NCBI GenBank assembly: GCA_017395935.1
Contig: JAFQNL010000044.1
Span: forward strand, 1-50,780
Source: Oscillospiraceae bacterium
GTDB taxonomy: Bacteria > Bacillota > Clostridia > Oscillospirales > Oscillospiraceae
Length of the DNA: 50,780 bases
Reading direction: 5' to 3'
In this document: piece after piece, positions 25,914-33,555 of the stretch
Layout of the letters: each line of letters opens with the position of its first letter
Position numbering within the stretch: position 1 is the stretch's first letter
Translations under genes and position numbers: made by a program
Notes under the pieces: model-generated
What the model was told of the DNA's origin: nothing
Databases searched by the model: none
What the model saw: the letters and a program-made list of their open reading frames with translations, nothing else

Positions 25914-25957
25914 GCTGTAAAAAAGAGCGGCAGTCCCCGCCTGGGAAGGACTGCCGC
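25914..25957 (-). terminator. Terminator of the phage-tail-like gene
   Basis: GCGGCAGTCC (25927-25936) pairs with GGACTGCCGC (25948-25957); on the minus strand CTCTTTTTT follows. Confidence 0.85.
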
Positions 25958-26012
25958 CTGTTGAATATGTTTTTATTTCGGTTTAGGAACTTCTTCCTTT
26001 TTTCCCGCCAGG

Positions 26013-28064
26013 TCAGTCGATAACCGCCAGCCATCCCACGTTGGCGCTCAGGGTTCCGCTGGAGGCGTAGCTGTAGACCGTGCCGGTAAAACCGGTCGCC
26101 GAGCGACTTTTCACCTTATAGTCAAAGCGGACGGTGCTGTTATGCTGAAGGGTAAGAAAGATATCGGGCGTGGCATCAAAGGCCTGAGGGAAGGTAACGG
26201 TAAAGTCCGTATTGGACGATCCTGACGCCGACACCGTCAGCCGTCCCCGCTGAACCCGGGGCAGAGGAAAGGTCCCGTTGTACAGGCCATCCTCAGCCCA
26301 GAAGCTGCCGCCGCTGCATCGAATGCCGCCCCCCTCCTCCGCGCTCTTGCGTAGCAGCATACCGACCACCGGATCGCCCACCTCCATCTGGCCCGGATTC
26401 ATAAAGATCAGCTCCCCGGTTCGAACCACAGGGGCGGCCAGCCGGGCATAACTGTCCAGATAGAAGACGTCAGGATCCTCCGTCTCGGTGCTGACAATCT
26501 CAAGGACCCGTCCACCCTCTCCGGCAGGACGAAGGGCGATGGCGCAGTTTTCTCCCTGCCAGACCAGCCCTTCCTCCTGAATCTCCCAGCCGCCAATCTC
26601 TCCCCGTGTACCGGAGAGGGTGATACCCCGGATGGTGCCGGTGGCGGTGATATCCTGCGCGAAGAGGTCGGTGACGTTGATCCGGTCGGCCGTCACCGAG
26701 CCTGCCGCCAAAACGGAGCCATCCAGCTTCTCCCGGCACTGTTCCCCGCTCAGTTCCTCCGCGCTCAACTCGCCGCCCCGGGCATTGAGCTGGTAGAAGA
26801 GGCCGTCCTCCCCTTCCAGAATAATGGATTTGGCCGAGAGGGTATCCGCCTTGACCAGATCGCCCACAATGGTGACGCCGGTGATGTATTTGCTGGCATT
26901 GACGGTGACGCCGCTGAGCTCGCCGGTGACCAGCCCGGAGCGAACCAGCAGCGTATCAATGTCCGCCGTTCCCACGTTCAGAAGGTCAATGTCCGCTTTC
27001 TCCGCCTCCAGCCGGTCCATCCGGGCATTGGAGGCGGTCATATACTCGGCCGCCAGATGGTCGGCGTCCGCCACCCGAATCGCCAGCCGATCCAGACGTT
27101 GAGTGACTCCGCCGGCAGAGGAGCTGCCCACTGCCCGGTCTCCCTCGGGAGCCGAGGCCTTGATTCCAGTCTTCAGGCCGCCGTCCCAGCTCTGCTCCAG
27201 TGTCATCACCGGGAGCACGCCGGTCCGTCCGGTCCGATCCGTTACCTGAACAAGGTCTCCCGCCTCCAACCCGGGCTGACCGTAGCAGCTCACCTCCCCC
27301 GGCCGATAGATCAGTCCGGCGGCCCGGTCCAGCAGCAGTTCCAGTCGCTGGGCAGTCATAAAGGGATTTTCCAGCTCCGCCGGATCGGTCAGCTCTCCCG
27401 CCGTCAGCGTCTCTTCCCCCTCACAGCTCTGACAGACCAGACCGGTCACCCGACTCTCTCTGTCCTCCAGCTTCAATCCACCCTCATAGTAGAGATCTGG
27501 GCCGATTGTAATCCCTGTCTCCTGATACCAACCCAGCGCCAGTCTCCCTTCCCGGTCCACATAGGCCCAGCAGCCCAGCAGTCCGGCCATATAGCCAGCC
27601 ATCTCCCGGCAGGTATAGCCCTTGTCCAGTCCGGTAACCGGCAGGTCGGCAAAGCCGGCCTCCACCGCCCCCAGTGTCAGTCCCGCCTGCTCCGCCGCCT
27701 CCCGCAGTACCGAAAGGGCGGTAGACGTCTCTTCTCCCGGCTGATAGAGAGCGGCCTCCATGGCCCATGTCATGGCATCGTAGGCTTCCAGCCGGGTTGT
27801 CCCCTCCTGCTCCTCTGCCGAGGTTACCCGAAAGGTGCCCATTGGCACTCCGTCCAGCGTGAGGGAAAAGGTCTCGTGCTTCCAGCTTCGGTCGCTTTGG
27901 ACCAGCGTCAGCTTTACCCAGGCCGACAGGGCACAGCCCAGACCCAGGCCGCCCCGGTCTTCTCCCCGGGACGCGGTATACTGAACGGACAGCACCTCGG
28001 CCGGGATCTGCTGCTGATCCATAAAGAGGACTGCTCCTCTGGTGTCTTCTTGTCGTTGAATCAT
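26013..28064 (-). CDS. Phage tail tip/receptor-binding-like protein
   Basis: 683 aa, cytoplasmic by sequence (no signal peptide). The N-terminal ~330 residues resemble phage tail-associated hub/tip proteins (baseplate-type start VLFMDQQQIPAEVLSVQY; late ETGITIGPDLYYEGGLK and VQVTDRTGRTGVLPV). The middle is a repetitive beta-rich shaft (SVTADRINVTDLF, GTIRGITLSGTRGEIGGW). The final ~65 residues resemble an H-type lectin head (FPQAFDATPDIFLTLQHNS... SANVGWLAVID). The start is ATG 28064, with AGGAGGAG upstream; the ATG at 28082 overlapping the previous stop has none. It is co-transcribed with the Com-like gene. No capsid, portal or terminase genes are nearby, so it is an isolated tail gene. Confidence 0.75.
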   Translation of the reverse strand: MIQRQEDTRGAVLFMDQQQIPAEVLSVQYTASRGEDRGGLGLGCALSAWVKLTLVQSDRSWKHETFSLTLDGVPMGTFRVTSAEEQEGTTRLEAYDAMTWAMEAALYQPGEETSTALSVLREAAEQAGLTLGAVEAGFADLPVTGLDKGYTCREMAGYMAGLLGCWAYVDREGRLALGWYQETGITIGPDLYYEGGLKLEDRESRVTGLVCQSCEGEETLTAGELTDPAELENPFMTAQRLELLLDRAAGLIYRPGEVSCYGQPGLEAGDLVQVTDRTGRTGVLPVMTLEQSWDGGLKTGIKASAPEGDRAVGSSSAGGVTQRLDRLAIRVADADHLAAEYMTASNARMDRLEAEKADIDLLNVGTADIDTLLVRSGLVTGELSGVTVNASKYITGVTIVGDLVKADTLSAKSIILEGEDGLFYQLNARGGELSAEELSGEQCREKLDGSVLAAGSVTADRINVTDLFAQDITATGTIRGITLSGTRGEIGGWEIQEEGLVWQGENCAIALRPAGEGGRVLEIVSTETEDPDVFYLDSYARLAAPVVRTGELIFMNPGQMEVGDPVVGMLLRKSAEEGGGIRCSGGSFWAEDGLYNGTFPLPRVQRGRLTVSASGSSNTDFTVTFPQAFDATPDIFLTLQHNSTVRFDYKVKSRSATGFTGTVYSYASSGTLSANVGWLAVID

Positions 28065-28078
28065 CCGATCTCCTCCTG

Positions 28079-28303
28079 TCATTGCTTCGCCATAGAAAAA
28101 GCGCCGGCAGTCCGGGGCTCTCCCCGTCTGTCGGCGCTCTCTCCGGCGCTCTTGGTCTCGTCAGCCCATCTTGCCATGGGCCGCTGCTCGGTATTGATTT
28201 CGATTGTCCTTTTGCACTTCCGGCACTTGGTCTCCGCCTGACCCCGCAGGCGCATCAGCAGTCCGCCGCAGCCGGGACAGCGGACCGGTCTGAGTTGCTC
28301 CAT
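28079..28303 (-). CDS. Com-like zinc-finger protein
   Basis: 74 aa. The N-terminal half has two CxxC pairs, RCPGCGG (Cys9, Cys12) and KCRKCKR (Cys27, Cys30), spaced as in the phage Mu Com family, where the zinc finger binds mRNA to activate translation of the mom DNA-modification gene. The C-terminal ~40 residues are polar and unconserved in appearance. AAAGGAGG precedes the ATG. Its TGA stop is 12 bases before the start of the tail gene, so the tail gene may be its regulatory partner; no mom-like gene is present. A simple rubredoxin-like zinc ribbon is an alternative. Confidence 0.65.
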   Translation of the reverse strand: MEQLRPVRCPGCGGLLMRLRGQAETKCRKCKRTIEINTEQRPMARWADETKSAGESADRRGEPRTAGAFSMAKQ

Positions 28304-28334
28304 AGTTTCCGGCCTCCTTTCCTGTCTGTGCCGG

Positions 28335-28363
28335 ATTATACCATATTTGGCCTATTTCTTCAA
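28335..28363 (-). promoter_or_regulatory. Sigma-A promoter of the Com-like/tail unit
   Basis: On the minus strand, -35 TTGAAG (28363-28358), 17-nt spacer, consensus -10 TATAAT (28340-28335). Confidence 0.7.
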
Positions 28364-28392
28364 TGCAAGTAAACTTTTACCTTGAAAAAGCG

Positions 28393-28436
28393 AAAAAAAC
28401 GCCTTCTTACAGGCTCATTGTCCCATAAGAAGGCGT
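28393..28436 (-). terminator. Terminator of the 63-aa gene
   Basis: ACGCCTTCTTA (28399-28409) pairs with TAAGAAGGCGT (28426-28436); a run of seven T follows on the minus strand. Confidence 0.85.
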
Positions 28437-28451
28437 CTCAAGATCCGCCTG

Positions 28452-28643
28452 TCAGGTCCGATCCAGCCCAACGCAATGATCCATCTCCCAGCAGGCCCGC
28501 TGCCATGCCCAGTCGCCCATTTTGCAGATGGTCTCCCCAAGCAGCTCCAGAGGCTGGAGCCAGCGCTCCTCAATGGCCGACCAGCCCAGCAGGCAGCCGA
28601 GGATCCGCTCCCGAAGTTCGGTTCGATTGATCTCGGCATTCAT
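28452..28643 (-). CDS. Small Trp-rich protein of unknown function
   Basis: 63 aa, starting MNAEINRTELRERILGCLLG. Five Trp residues fall within about 35 positions, along with several Cys and Met. There is no signal peptide or clear membrane span; it looks like two amphipathic helices. The frame is chosen because AAGGAGG lies upstream of ATG 28643; an overlapping frame starting at ATG 28639 has a less suitable spacing. A 17-nt-spaced promoter (28674-28702) and a strong terminator flank it, making it a complete transcription unit. It sits between the phage-derived genes and the tRNAs. I do not recognise the family. Confidence 0.6.
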   Translation of the reverse strand: MNAEINRTELRERILGCLLGWSAIEERWLQPLELLGETICKMGDWAWQRACWEMDHCVGLDRT

Positions 28644-28673
28644 GTTCAGCCCCTCCTCCTTCTTTTTTCCCTC

Positions 28674-28702
28674 ATTTTAGCACGGCCCCAGTCCCCATCC
28701 AA
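28674..28702 (-). promoter_or_regulatory. Sigma-A promoter of the 63-aa gene
   Basis: On the minus strand, -35 TTGGAT (28702-28697), 17-nt spacer, -10 TAAAAT (28679-28674). Confidence 0.6.
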
Positions 28703-28763
28703 TCTACTTCTCCTCCCATTTTCTCCTTTCCGGTTTCCATTTTTTATTATTCGAAAATAATGC

Positions 28764-28792
28764 TTGACAAGCCGTTGCCTGAGTGCTATACT
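28764..28792 (+). promoter_or_regulatory. Sigma-A promoter of the tRNA pair
   Basis: Consensus -35 TTGACA (28764-28769), 17-nt spacer, -10 TATACT (28787-28792), 24 bases before tRNA-Leu. Confidence 0.85.
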
Positions 28793-28816
28793 ATCTTAGC
28801 AGTCGAGAGACGGCTT

Positions 28817-28900
28817 GCCGGAGTGGTGGAATTGGCAGACACCAGGGACTTAAAATCCCTTGGGAGCGATCCCGTACCGGTTCGAGCCCGGTCTCCGGCA
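28817..28900 (+). tRNA. tRNA-Leu (anticodon UAA)
   Basis: An 84-base class II tRNA without encoded CCA. The acceptor stem GCCGGAG pairs with CTCCGGC, the anticodon stem AGGGA/TCCCT holds TAA at 28851-28853, and a long variable arm and GGTTCGAGCC T arm are present. Confidence 0.97.
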
Positions 28901-28907
28901 TCTATAT

Positions 28908-28981
<74 letters not shown>

Positions 28982-28987
28982 CTCAGT

Positions 28988-29025
28988 AACCGCTGATTTC
29001 GTCAGAAATCAGCGGTTTTTCTTTT
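28988..29025 (+). terminator. Terminator of the tRNA operon
   Basis: A 13-bp stem, AACCGCTGATTTC (28988-29000) with GAAATCAGCGGTT (29005-29017), followed by T runs. Confidence 0.95.
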
Positions 29026-29080
29026 TCCGGCTGCCGTGATCGCCTCTGTCCTCTTCTTTCCCGGCCACCGGTCCGGCGCA

Positions 29081-29121
29081 AAAGAAGTCCGTGCCGCCGG
29101 ATTCGATTCCGGGGCACGGAC
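29081..29121 (-). terminator. Terminator of the thiolase operon
   Basis: GTCCGTGCC (29087-29095) pairs with GGCACGGAC (29113-29121), extended by CCGG/CCGG inside; TTCTTTT follows on the minus strand. Confidence 0.75.
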
Positions 29122-29186
29122 CCGCTGTATATCAGGAAATCTGGCTCCTGTTTCTCTTTCCAACGTCCGGTGGCCCGGATCTCTTC

Positions 29187-30398
29187 TTATTCCGGCAGCA
29201 CCTCGATCAGCACGCCATCTCCCTGAGCCAGTCCGCCGCACAGGCAGGCGATTCCCCGGCCGCCGCCCCGTCTCCGCAGCTCATACATCAGTGTCATAAT
29301 CAGCCGCGCGCCGGTAGCACCCATAGGATGGCCAATGGCGATGGCTCCGCCGTTGACGTTGGTAATGCTCCGCAGGTATTCCGTCAGCTCAGGATCCCCC
29401 TTGGCCACCAGTTTGGTCGAGACCAGAGGCATTGCCGCAAACGCCTCATTGATCTCCAGCAGCGTCAGTTCTTCCGCCCGCATATGGTTTCGCTCCAATA
29501 GCGACTCAATGGCCATGGCAGGCACAACGGGAATATTCTCATAGTCCGAGGCCACCGTGGTGGCATCCAGCACATAGGCCAGCACCTTCAAGCCATACTC
29601 CCTTGCCTTCTCCTCTGTCATCATTAAAATAGCGCAGGCACCCGCGTTAAGACCGGGCGAGTTACCCGCCGTAATCGACTGGGTCCCGTAGACGCTTTTC
29701 AGGGTGGCCAGTTTCTCGTAGGTTGTGTCGGGCCGGGCGCCCTGGTCTTCGCTGATAGTCAGCTCTCCCTTTCTGGTATGAACGGTATAGGGAACGATCT
29801 CATCCCGAAAACGGCCTTCGGCAAGGGCCTCCTGATAGCGTGTCTGGCTGCGGAGCGACCAGCGATCCATTTCTTCCCGGGTGATTCCCTCCCGCTTTGC
29901 CACGTGGTCCGTATCCACAGAGACCGGTCCGAAGCCGGGATAGTTGAAGCCCGCGTTGACATCGTATAGCTCGAAGCCGCCAATTTTTTTGCCCCAGCGC
30001 AGGCCCTGAGCCAGATGGGGTACACGGCTCAAATTTTCGGCGCCGGCAGCAATCACCACTTCCGCCTCCCCTGCCCGAATCTCTCGGATACCGGCAGTAA
30101 AGGCCGCCATAGAGGAACAGCATGCCCGGTCTACCGTGAGTGATCTCGTGGAGGATGGGAATCCCGCCCTCAGCAGCGCCTGACGTACGGGGACGTTGAC
30201 GTCAGGTGCGATCTCAGCATGGATCGTCGTGCCGTAAAAGATATAGTCCACCTGATCTTTGGCCAGTCCTACCCGGTCCACCACGCCCGAGAGCACCTCG
30301 CCGGCCAGATCAATGCTTCGAATATCCCGCATGACTCCGCCATATTTGTCAAAGGGGGTCCGAAGGGCGCTTACAATCACGATTTTCTTATCATTCAT
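29187..30398 (-). CDS. Thiolase (acetyl-CoA C-acetyltransferase family)
   Basis: 403 aa. Catalyses reversible condensation or cleavage of acyl-CoA and acetyl-CoA. The active-site residues are in VDRACCSSM (nucleophilic Cys, about 91), NEAFAAMP (about 330), [11 protein letters not shown] (His) and [11 protein letters not shown] (second Cys). The start at ATG 30398 has GGAG about 9 bases upstream and opens [15 protein letters not shown]. It is the last gene of a MaoC-CoA-transferase-thiolase unit. Substrate chain length cannot be told from sequence by eye; a beta-ketothiolase for short-chain acids fits the context. Confidence 0.92.
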   Translation of the reverse strand: MNDKKIVIVSALRTPFDKYGGVMRDIRSIDLAGEVLSGVVDRVGLAKDQVDYIFYGTTIHAEIAPDVNVPVRQALLRAGFPSSTRSLTVDRACCSSMAAFTAGIREIRAGEAEVVIAAGAENLSRVPHLAQGLRWGKKIGGFELYDVNAGFNYPGFGPVSVDTDHVAKREGITREEMDRWSLRSQTRYQEALAEGRFRDEIVPYTVHTRKGELTISEDQGARPDTTYEKLATLKSVYGTQSITAGNSPGLNAGACAILMMTEEKAREYGLKVLAYVLDATTVASDYENIPVVPAMAIESLLERNHMRAEELTLLEINEAFAAMPLVSTKLVAKGDPELTEYLRSITNVNGGAIAIGHPMGATGARLIMTLMYELRRRGGGRGIACLCGGLAQGDGVLIEVLPE

Positions 30399-30445
30399 CA
30401 CACTTCTCTCCTTCCCGCCGTATGGATGGTCTCTTCCGCTGGCCA

Positions 30446-31756
30446 TCAAAGGCTTCGATGGATCTTGGTCCAGAACTCCCGGTCCAGCTGCTCGCGGAAA
30501 TCGGGATGGGCAATATTGATCAGCTGTTTGGCCCGTTCGTCATTGTCCTTGCCCCACAGGTCGGCAACACCGTACTCGGTGACAACATACATAACGTCAC
30601 AGCGGGTGTCGGTCACGGCGGTCCCTTCCGCCAGATTGCAGACGATCCGGGAGGCTTTTCCCCGGGCAGCCGTGGAGGGCATACAGAGGATCGATCTGCC
30701 CCCTTCGGACATCATGGCACCCCGGAGGAAGTCCAGCTGCCCTCCAATGCCGCTGTACTGCTTTCCCCGGATCATCTCGGCGTTCACCTGACCGAACAGG
30801 TCAATCTCAATGGCCGAGTTCATGGCCACCATATTTTTCTGCCGGCAGATGGTGGCGGGGCTGAGCACATAGGAGGATCTGCGCAGCTGGAAGCTGTCGT
30901 TATGATCCACATAGCGATAAAAATCGCCGGTTCCGCCCATCAGCGTACAGACCACTTTCCCCGCGTCCACCGTCTTCCGGCTATTGTCGATCACGCCCTT
31001 TTCCATCAGGCGCATCACGCCGGTGGAACACAGCTCGGTATGAACGCCCAGATGCTGATGGTTGGAGAGGAACTGGAGAACTGTGTCCGGGATTGTACCT
31101 ACACCGGTCTGGAGGCAGTCTCCGTCCCGGATCAGTCCGGCAATATTCATGGCAATCTTCCGGTCCACCTCGGAAACCTTGTCCATCGTGACCTCCGGAA
31201 TCTCCGGAATCTCGGTGTCCGCTTCAATAAAGGCAGTGAACTTCTCCACCGGCACCTCGGTATCTCCCTTCGTCCAGGGCATATTGGGATTGACGTGAGC
31301 GAGAACGATGGGGCAGACATCCACCATCGCCCGGGTAAAGTCACAGCTTACACCCATACTCACATAGCCTTCTTCGTTGGGCGGCGTCACCTGGGTGAAG
31401 AGGATATTCGGCTTCCAGCTTGTAAACACCCGCTCCATCTGGGAGAAGTGCATGGGCACAAAGGAGGCCCGTCCTTCCCAGTGGGCCTGCCGTGTCTGAG
31501 CGGTATTGAACATAGAGACATGGCGGAAATGACCTTCATATTCAGCCCCGCAGTGGGGAGAAGGGGTCATATTATAGCCCGTGGCCAGTCTGACATCGCT
31601 CAGCTCCTCTGCCCGCTTCATCAGCGCCGGGCCAAAAATGGGAGATCTGCCGTGTCCATGGCCATCAATAATAATGTCTCCGGACTTGACGAGGGACACT
31701 GCCTCCTCTACAGTCATCAAATGGTCTTTATAGTACTGTTTCCAATTCTCGCTCAT
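30446..31756 (-). CDS. Acetyl-CoA hydrolase/transferase family CoA-transferase
   Basis: 436 aa. It belongs to the family of 4-hydroxybutyrate and butyryl-CoA:acetate CoA-transferases. The catalytic Glu is in GVHTELCSTG (Glu241), and the CoA-binding glycine motif is around QTGVGTIPD. Also seen are FTQVTPPNEEGYVSMG and the C-terminal YVVTEYGVADLWG. Such enzymes exchange CoA between an organic acid and acetyl- or butyryl-CoA in anaerobic fermentation. AGGTGA precedes the ATG. It is the middle gene of the unit. The exact acid is unknown. Confidence 0.9.
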   Translation of the reverse strand: MSENWKQYYKDHLMTVEEAVSLVKSGDIIIDGHGHGRSPIFGPALMKRAEELSDVRLATGYNMTPSPHCGAEYEGHFRHVSMFNTAQTRQAHWEGRASFVPMHFSQMERVFTSWKPNILFTQVTPPNEEGYVSMGVSCDFTRAMVDVCPIVLAHVNPNMPWTKGDTEVPVEKFTAFIEADTEIPEIPEVTMDKVSEVDRKIAMNIAGLIRDGDCLQTGVGTIPDTVLQFLSNHQHLGVHTELCSTGVMRLMEKGVIDNSRKTVDAGKVVCTLMGGTGDFYRYVDHNDSFQLRRSSYVLSPATICRQKNMVAMNSAIEIDLFGQVNAEMIRGKQYSGIGGQLDFLRGAMMSEGGRSILCMPSTAARGKASRIVCNLAEGTAVTDTRCDVMYVVTEYGVADLWGKDNDERAKQLINIAHPDFREQLDREFWTKIHRSL

Positions 31757-31860
31757 CTGTTCTCACCTTTCTTTTCTTCCGGCCGGCCCCAGCGCAGCCG
31801 GTCCAATCCTTTCCGGACAGGAGGGCTCCCGTCCCTGCCGGCAGATGATATCCTTTGCTA

Positions 31861-32265
31861 TCACTCTTCAGGAAGAAGCACAGCGGCCTCTCCGGTCGCC
31901 ACAAGTCTCCCGTCCTGATTCACCGCCTCTGTTTTCAGTACAGCTCCTTTTCCTTCCCGCTCCAGCCGCAGAATCTCTACTCTGGCGGTAATCGTGTCTC
32001 CAATATAGACCGGAGAAAGGAATTTCAGCGTCTGACTGAGATAGATCGTCCCGGCGCCGGGCAACCGCGTTCCCAGAACAGCCGAGATCAGTCCGGCCGT
32101 CAGCATCCCATGGGCGATCCGCCGTCCAAACCGTGTCCCCCGGGCGTAGGGCTCGTTGATATGCGCCGGATTCAGATCCCCTGTAATGCCCGCGAAGAGA
32201 TATACATCGCTTTCTGATATCGTTCTGGTCATCTGAGCCTGCTGCCCGATCTCATAGTTTTTCAT
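31861..32265 (-). CDS. MaoC-like (R)-specific enoyl-CoA hydratase
   Basis: 134 aa hot-dog-fold protein of PhaJ length. The hydratase motif is TGDLNPAHINEPYA (Asp and His catalytic pair) followed by RIAHGMLTAGLIS. It hydrates enoyl-CoA to (R)-3-hydroxyacyl-CoA. GGAGGGGAGGGG lies upstream of the ATG at 32265. It is the first gene of the unit with CoA-transferase and thiolase and is divergent from the AraC regulator. No 3-hydroxyacyl-CoA dehydrogenase is nearby, so the pathway is incomplete within the window. Confidence 0.9.
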   Translation of the reverse strand: MKNYEIGQQAQMTRTISESDVYLFAGITGDLNPAHINEPYARGTRFGRRIAHGMLTAGLISAVLGTRLPGAGTIYLSQTLKFLSPVYIGDTITARVEILRLEREGKGAVLKTEAVNQDGRLVATGEAAVLLPEE

Positions 32266-32373
32266 GTCGGCCCCTCCCCTCCATTTTTCTTCACAATAGC
32301 ACTGTCAGCCGGAAGGAAACAGAGACAGAACGATACTCCCGCCCAATTCGGTACACTTTTTTAAGACGCCGAC

Positions 32374-32403
32374 TCGACCAGAACCTTTTGCCCGTGCTAT
32401 AAT
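32374..32403 (+). promoter_or_regulatory. Promoter region between the MaoC and AraC genes
   Basis: The 345-base gap 32266-32610 holds a plus-strand promoter: -35 TCGACC (32374-32379), 18-nt spacer, consensus -10 TATAAT (32398-32403). Downstream, CAAAACA (32461-32467) and TGTTTTG (32480-32486) form a 7-bp inverted repeat that could be an operator. No gene is seen in the gap. Confidence 0.55.
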
Positions 32404-32610
32404 GGAAAGGAAGTTCGGAGCTGGCCCGGGTTACGCTCCATCTCTTAAACAGCAGATTATCAAAACAACCCTTTTGTACTGTTTTGTCCTTTCTTTCGGA
32501 ACGAAAATCATTTAATATCAGTTGTGATCCCGTTTCCTCTCCTTCCAGTCGGCCTTCACAGGAAGGGCCGCCTCTCTCGCCTCATTTTGCTGTATGCAGA
32601 AAGGAACGCA

Positions 32611-33495
32611 ATGGATAAGCAAGAGCGAATCATCAATGTCCCGGGCGGCGCCAAGCAATTAAATCTCAGCGACTGGACCCTCTGCGACGCCGGCTTACAG
32701 GCCGGCTTGACAGACCGGCTGCCGGACGTCTTTTTCGACTGCTTTCGGGTTGTAACCGATATCGAGGTGGTAGTCCGGGTTCCTGTGAATAAAGATTCCA
32801 TGCTGTACTGGATGCGCCGGACCAACCACGGGCTGATGTTCCAGCTCTCCGGGCAGATGAAGTACTGCTACGGCGATCAGGAGTTTATCGTGCGGGAGGG
32901 GGATATTTTCTACTTCCCAAAGGGCAAGAAGTATCGGGGTATTCCGGTCACTCCCTCCGCCGTCTGTCTCTGCGTCAACTTCCAGGTCAGCGAAGAGCTC
33001 TTCTGTCAGCCGCAGGTATACCGTTGGGAGTGCAGTCGGAAAGTCGAGGGTCTGTTTGAGCAGCTCAATATCACCTGGCTCCAGCAGGGAAACAGCTTCC
33101 AGTGTATGTCTCTTCTCTACGAGATCATGTCCCGTGTCTATACCGCCCATCACGCCAACTATGCCTCTCCGCAAAAGAAGGCCCGTTTTCTGAAGGTACG
33201 CAACTATATCGACAATCATTTTACCGAGCCCGATCTCTCTGTGACCTCCATCTCCAACGCCGTGGGTATCAGCTCGGTCTATATCCGCAAGCTCTTCTCC
33301 GAATTTGCCCTCATGTCCACCACCGAGTACATCACCTTCCTGCGAATCAACTATGCCAAAGGTCTGCTTCAGGAGGGGACGATGACTATTACCGAGGTGG
33401 CCGAGGCCGTGGGATACAGAGACTGCGGCCATTTCAGCAAGCGCTTTAAGTCAGCAACCGGACGCCGGCCCAACGACTTCCGGGCCCTGCCGTAA
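32611..33495 (+). CDS. AraC-family transcriptional regulator
   Basis: 294 aa. The N-terminal half (about 30-150) is a cupin-like ligand domain (LMFQLSGQMKYCYGDQEF, VREGDIFYFPKGKKYRG). The C-terminal ~100 residues carry two helix-turn-helix motifs, LSVTSISNAVGISSVYIRKL and the AraC signature ITEVAEAVGYRDCGHFSKRF. It typically activates neighbouring genes on binding a sugar or metabolite. AAGGAA precedes the ATG at 32611. It is divergent from the MaoC operon and convergent with the glycyl-radical enzyme operon; the first is the more likely target. Confidence 0.93.
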   Translation: MDKQERIINVPGGAKQLNLSDWTLCDAGLQAGLTDRLPDVFFDCFRVVTDIEVVVRVPVNKDSMLYWMRRTNHGLMFQLSGQMKYCYGDQEFIVREGDIFYFPKGKKYRGIPVTPSAVCLCVNFQVSEELFCQPQVYRWECSRKVEGLFEQLNITWLQQGNSFQCMSLLYEIMSRVYTAHHANYASPQKKARFLKVRNYIDNHFTEPDLSVTSISNAVGISSVYIRKLFSEFALMSTTEYITFLRINYAKGLLQEGTMTITEVAEAVGYRDCGHFSKRFKSATGRRPNDFRALP

Positions 33496-33508
33496 TCTCC
33501 GTAAAGGC

Positions 33509-33543
33509 AAAACGGACAACTGATATTCAGTTGTCCGTTTTTT
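33509..33543. terminator. Bidirectional terminator between araC-type gene and glycyl-radical enzyme gene
   Basis: AAAACGGACAACTGA (33509-33523) pairs with TCAGTTGTCCGTTTT (33527-33541), with T or A runs on both sides. Confidence 0.9.
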
Positions 33544-33555
33544 GCTGCCGCGGCC

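Noticed and set aside
28415-28639. Alternative 74-codon frame overlapping the 63-aa gene
   Set aside because: Its ATG is 4 bases further from the same ribosome binding site and it extends into the terminator stem.
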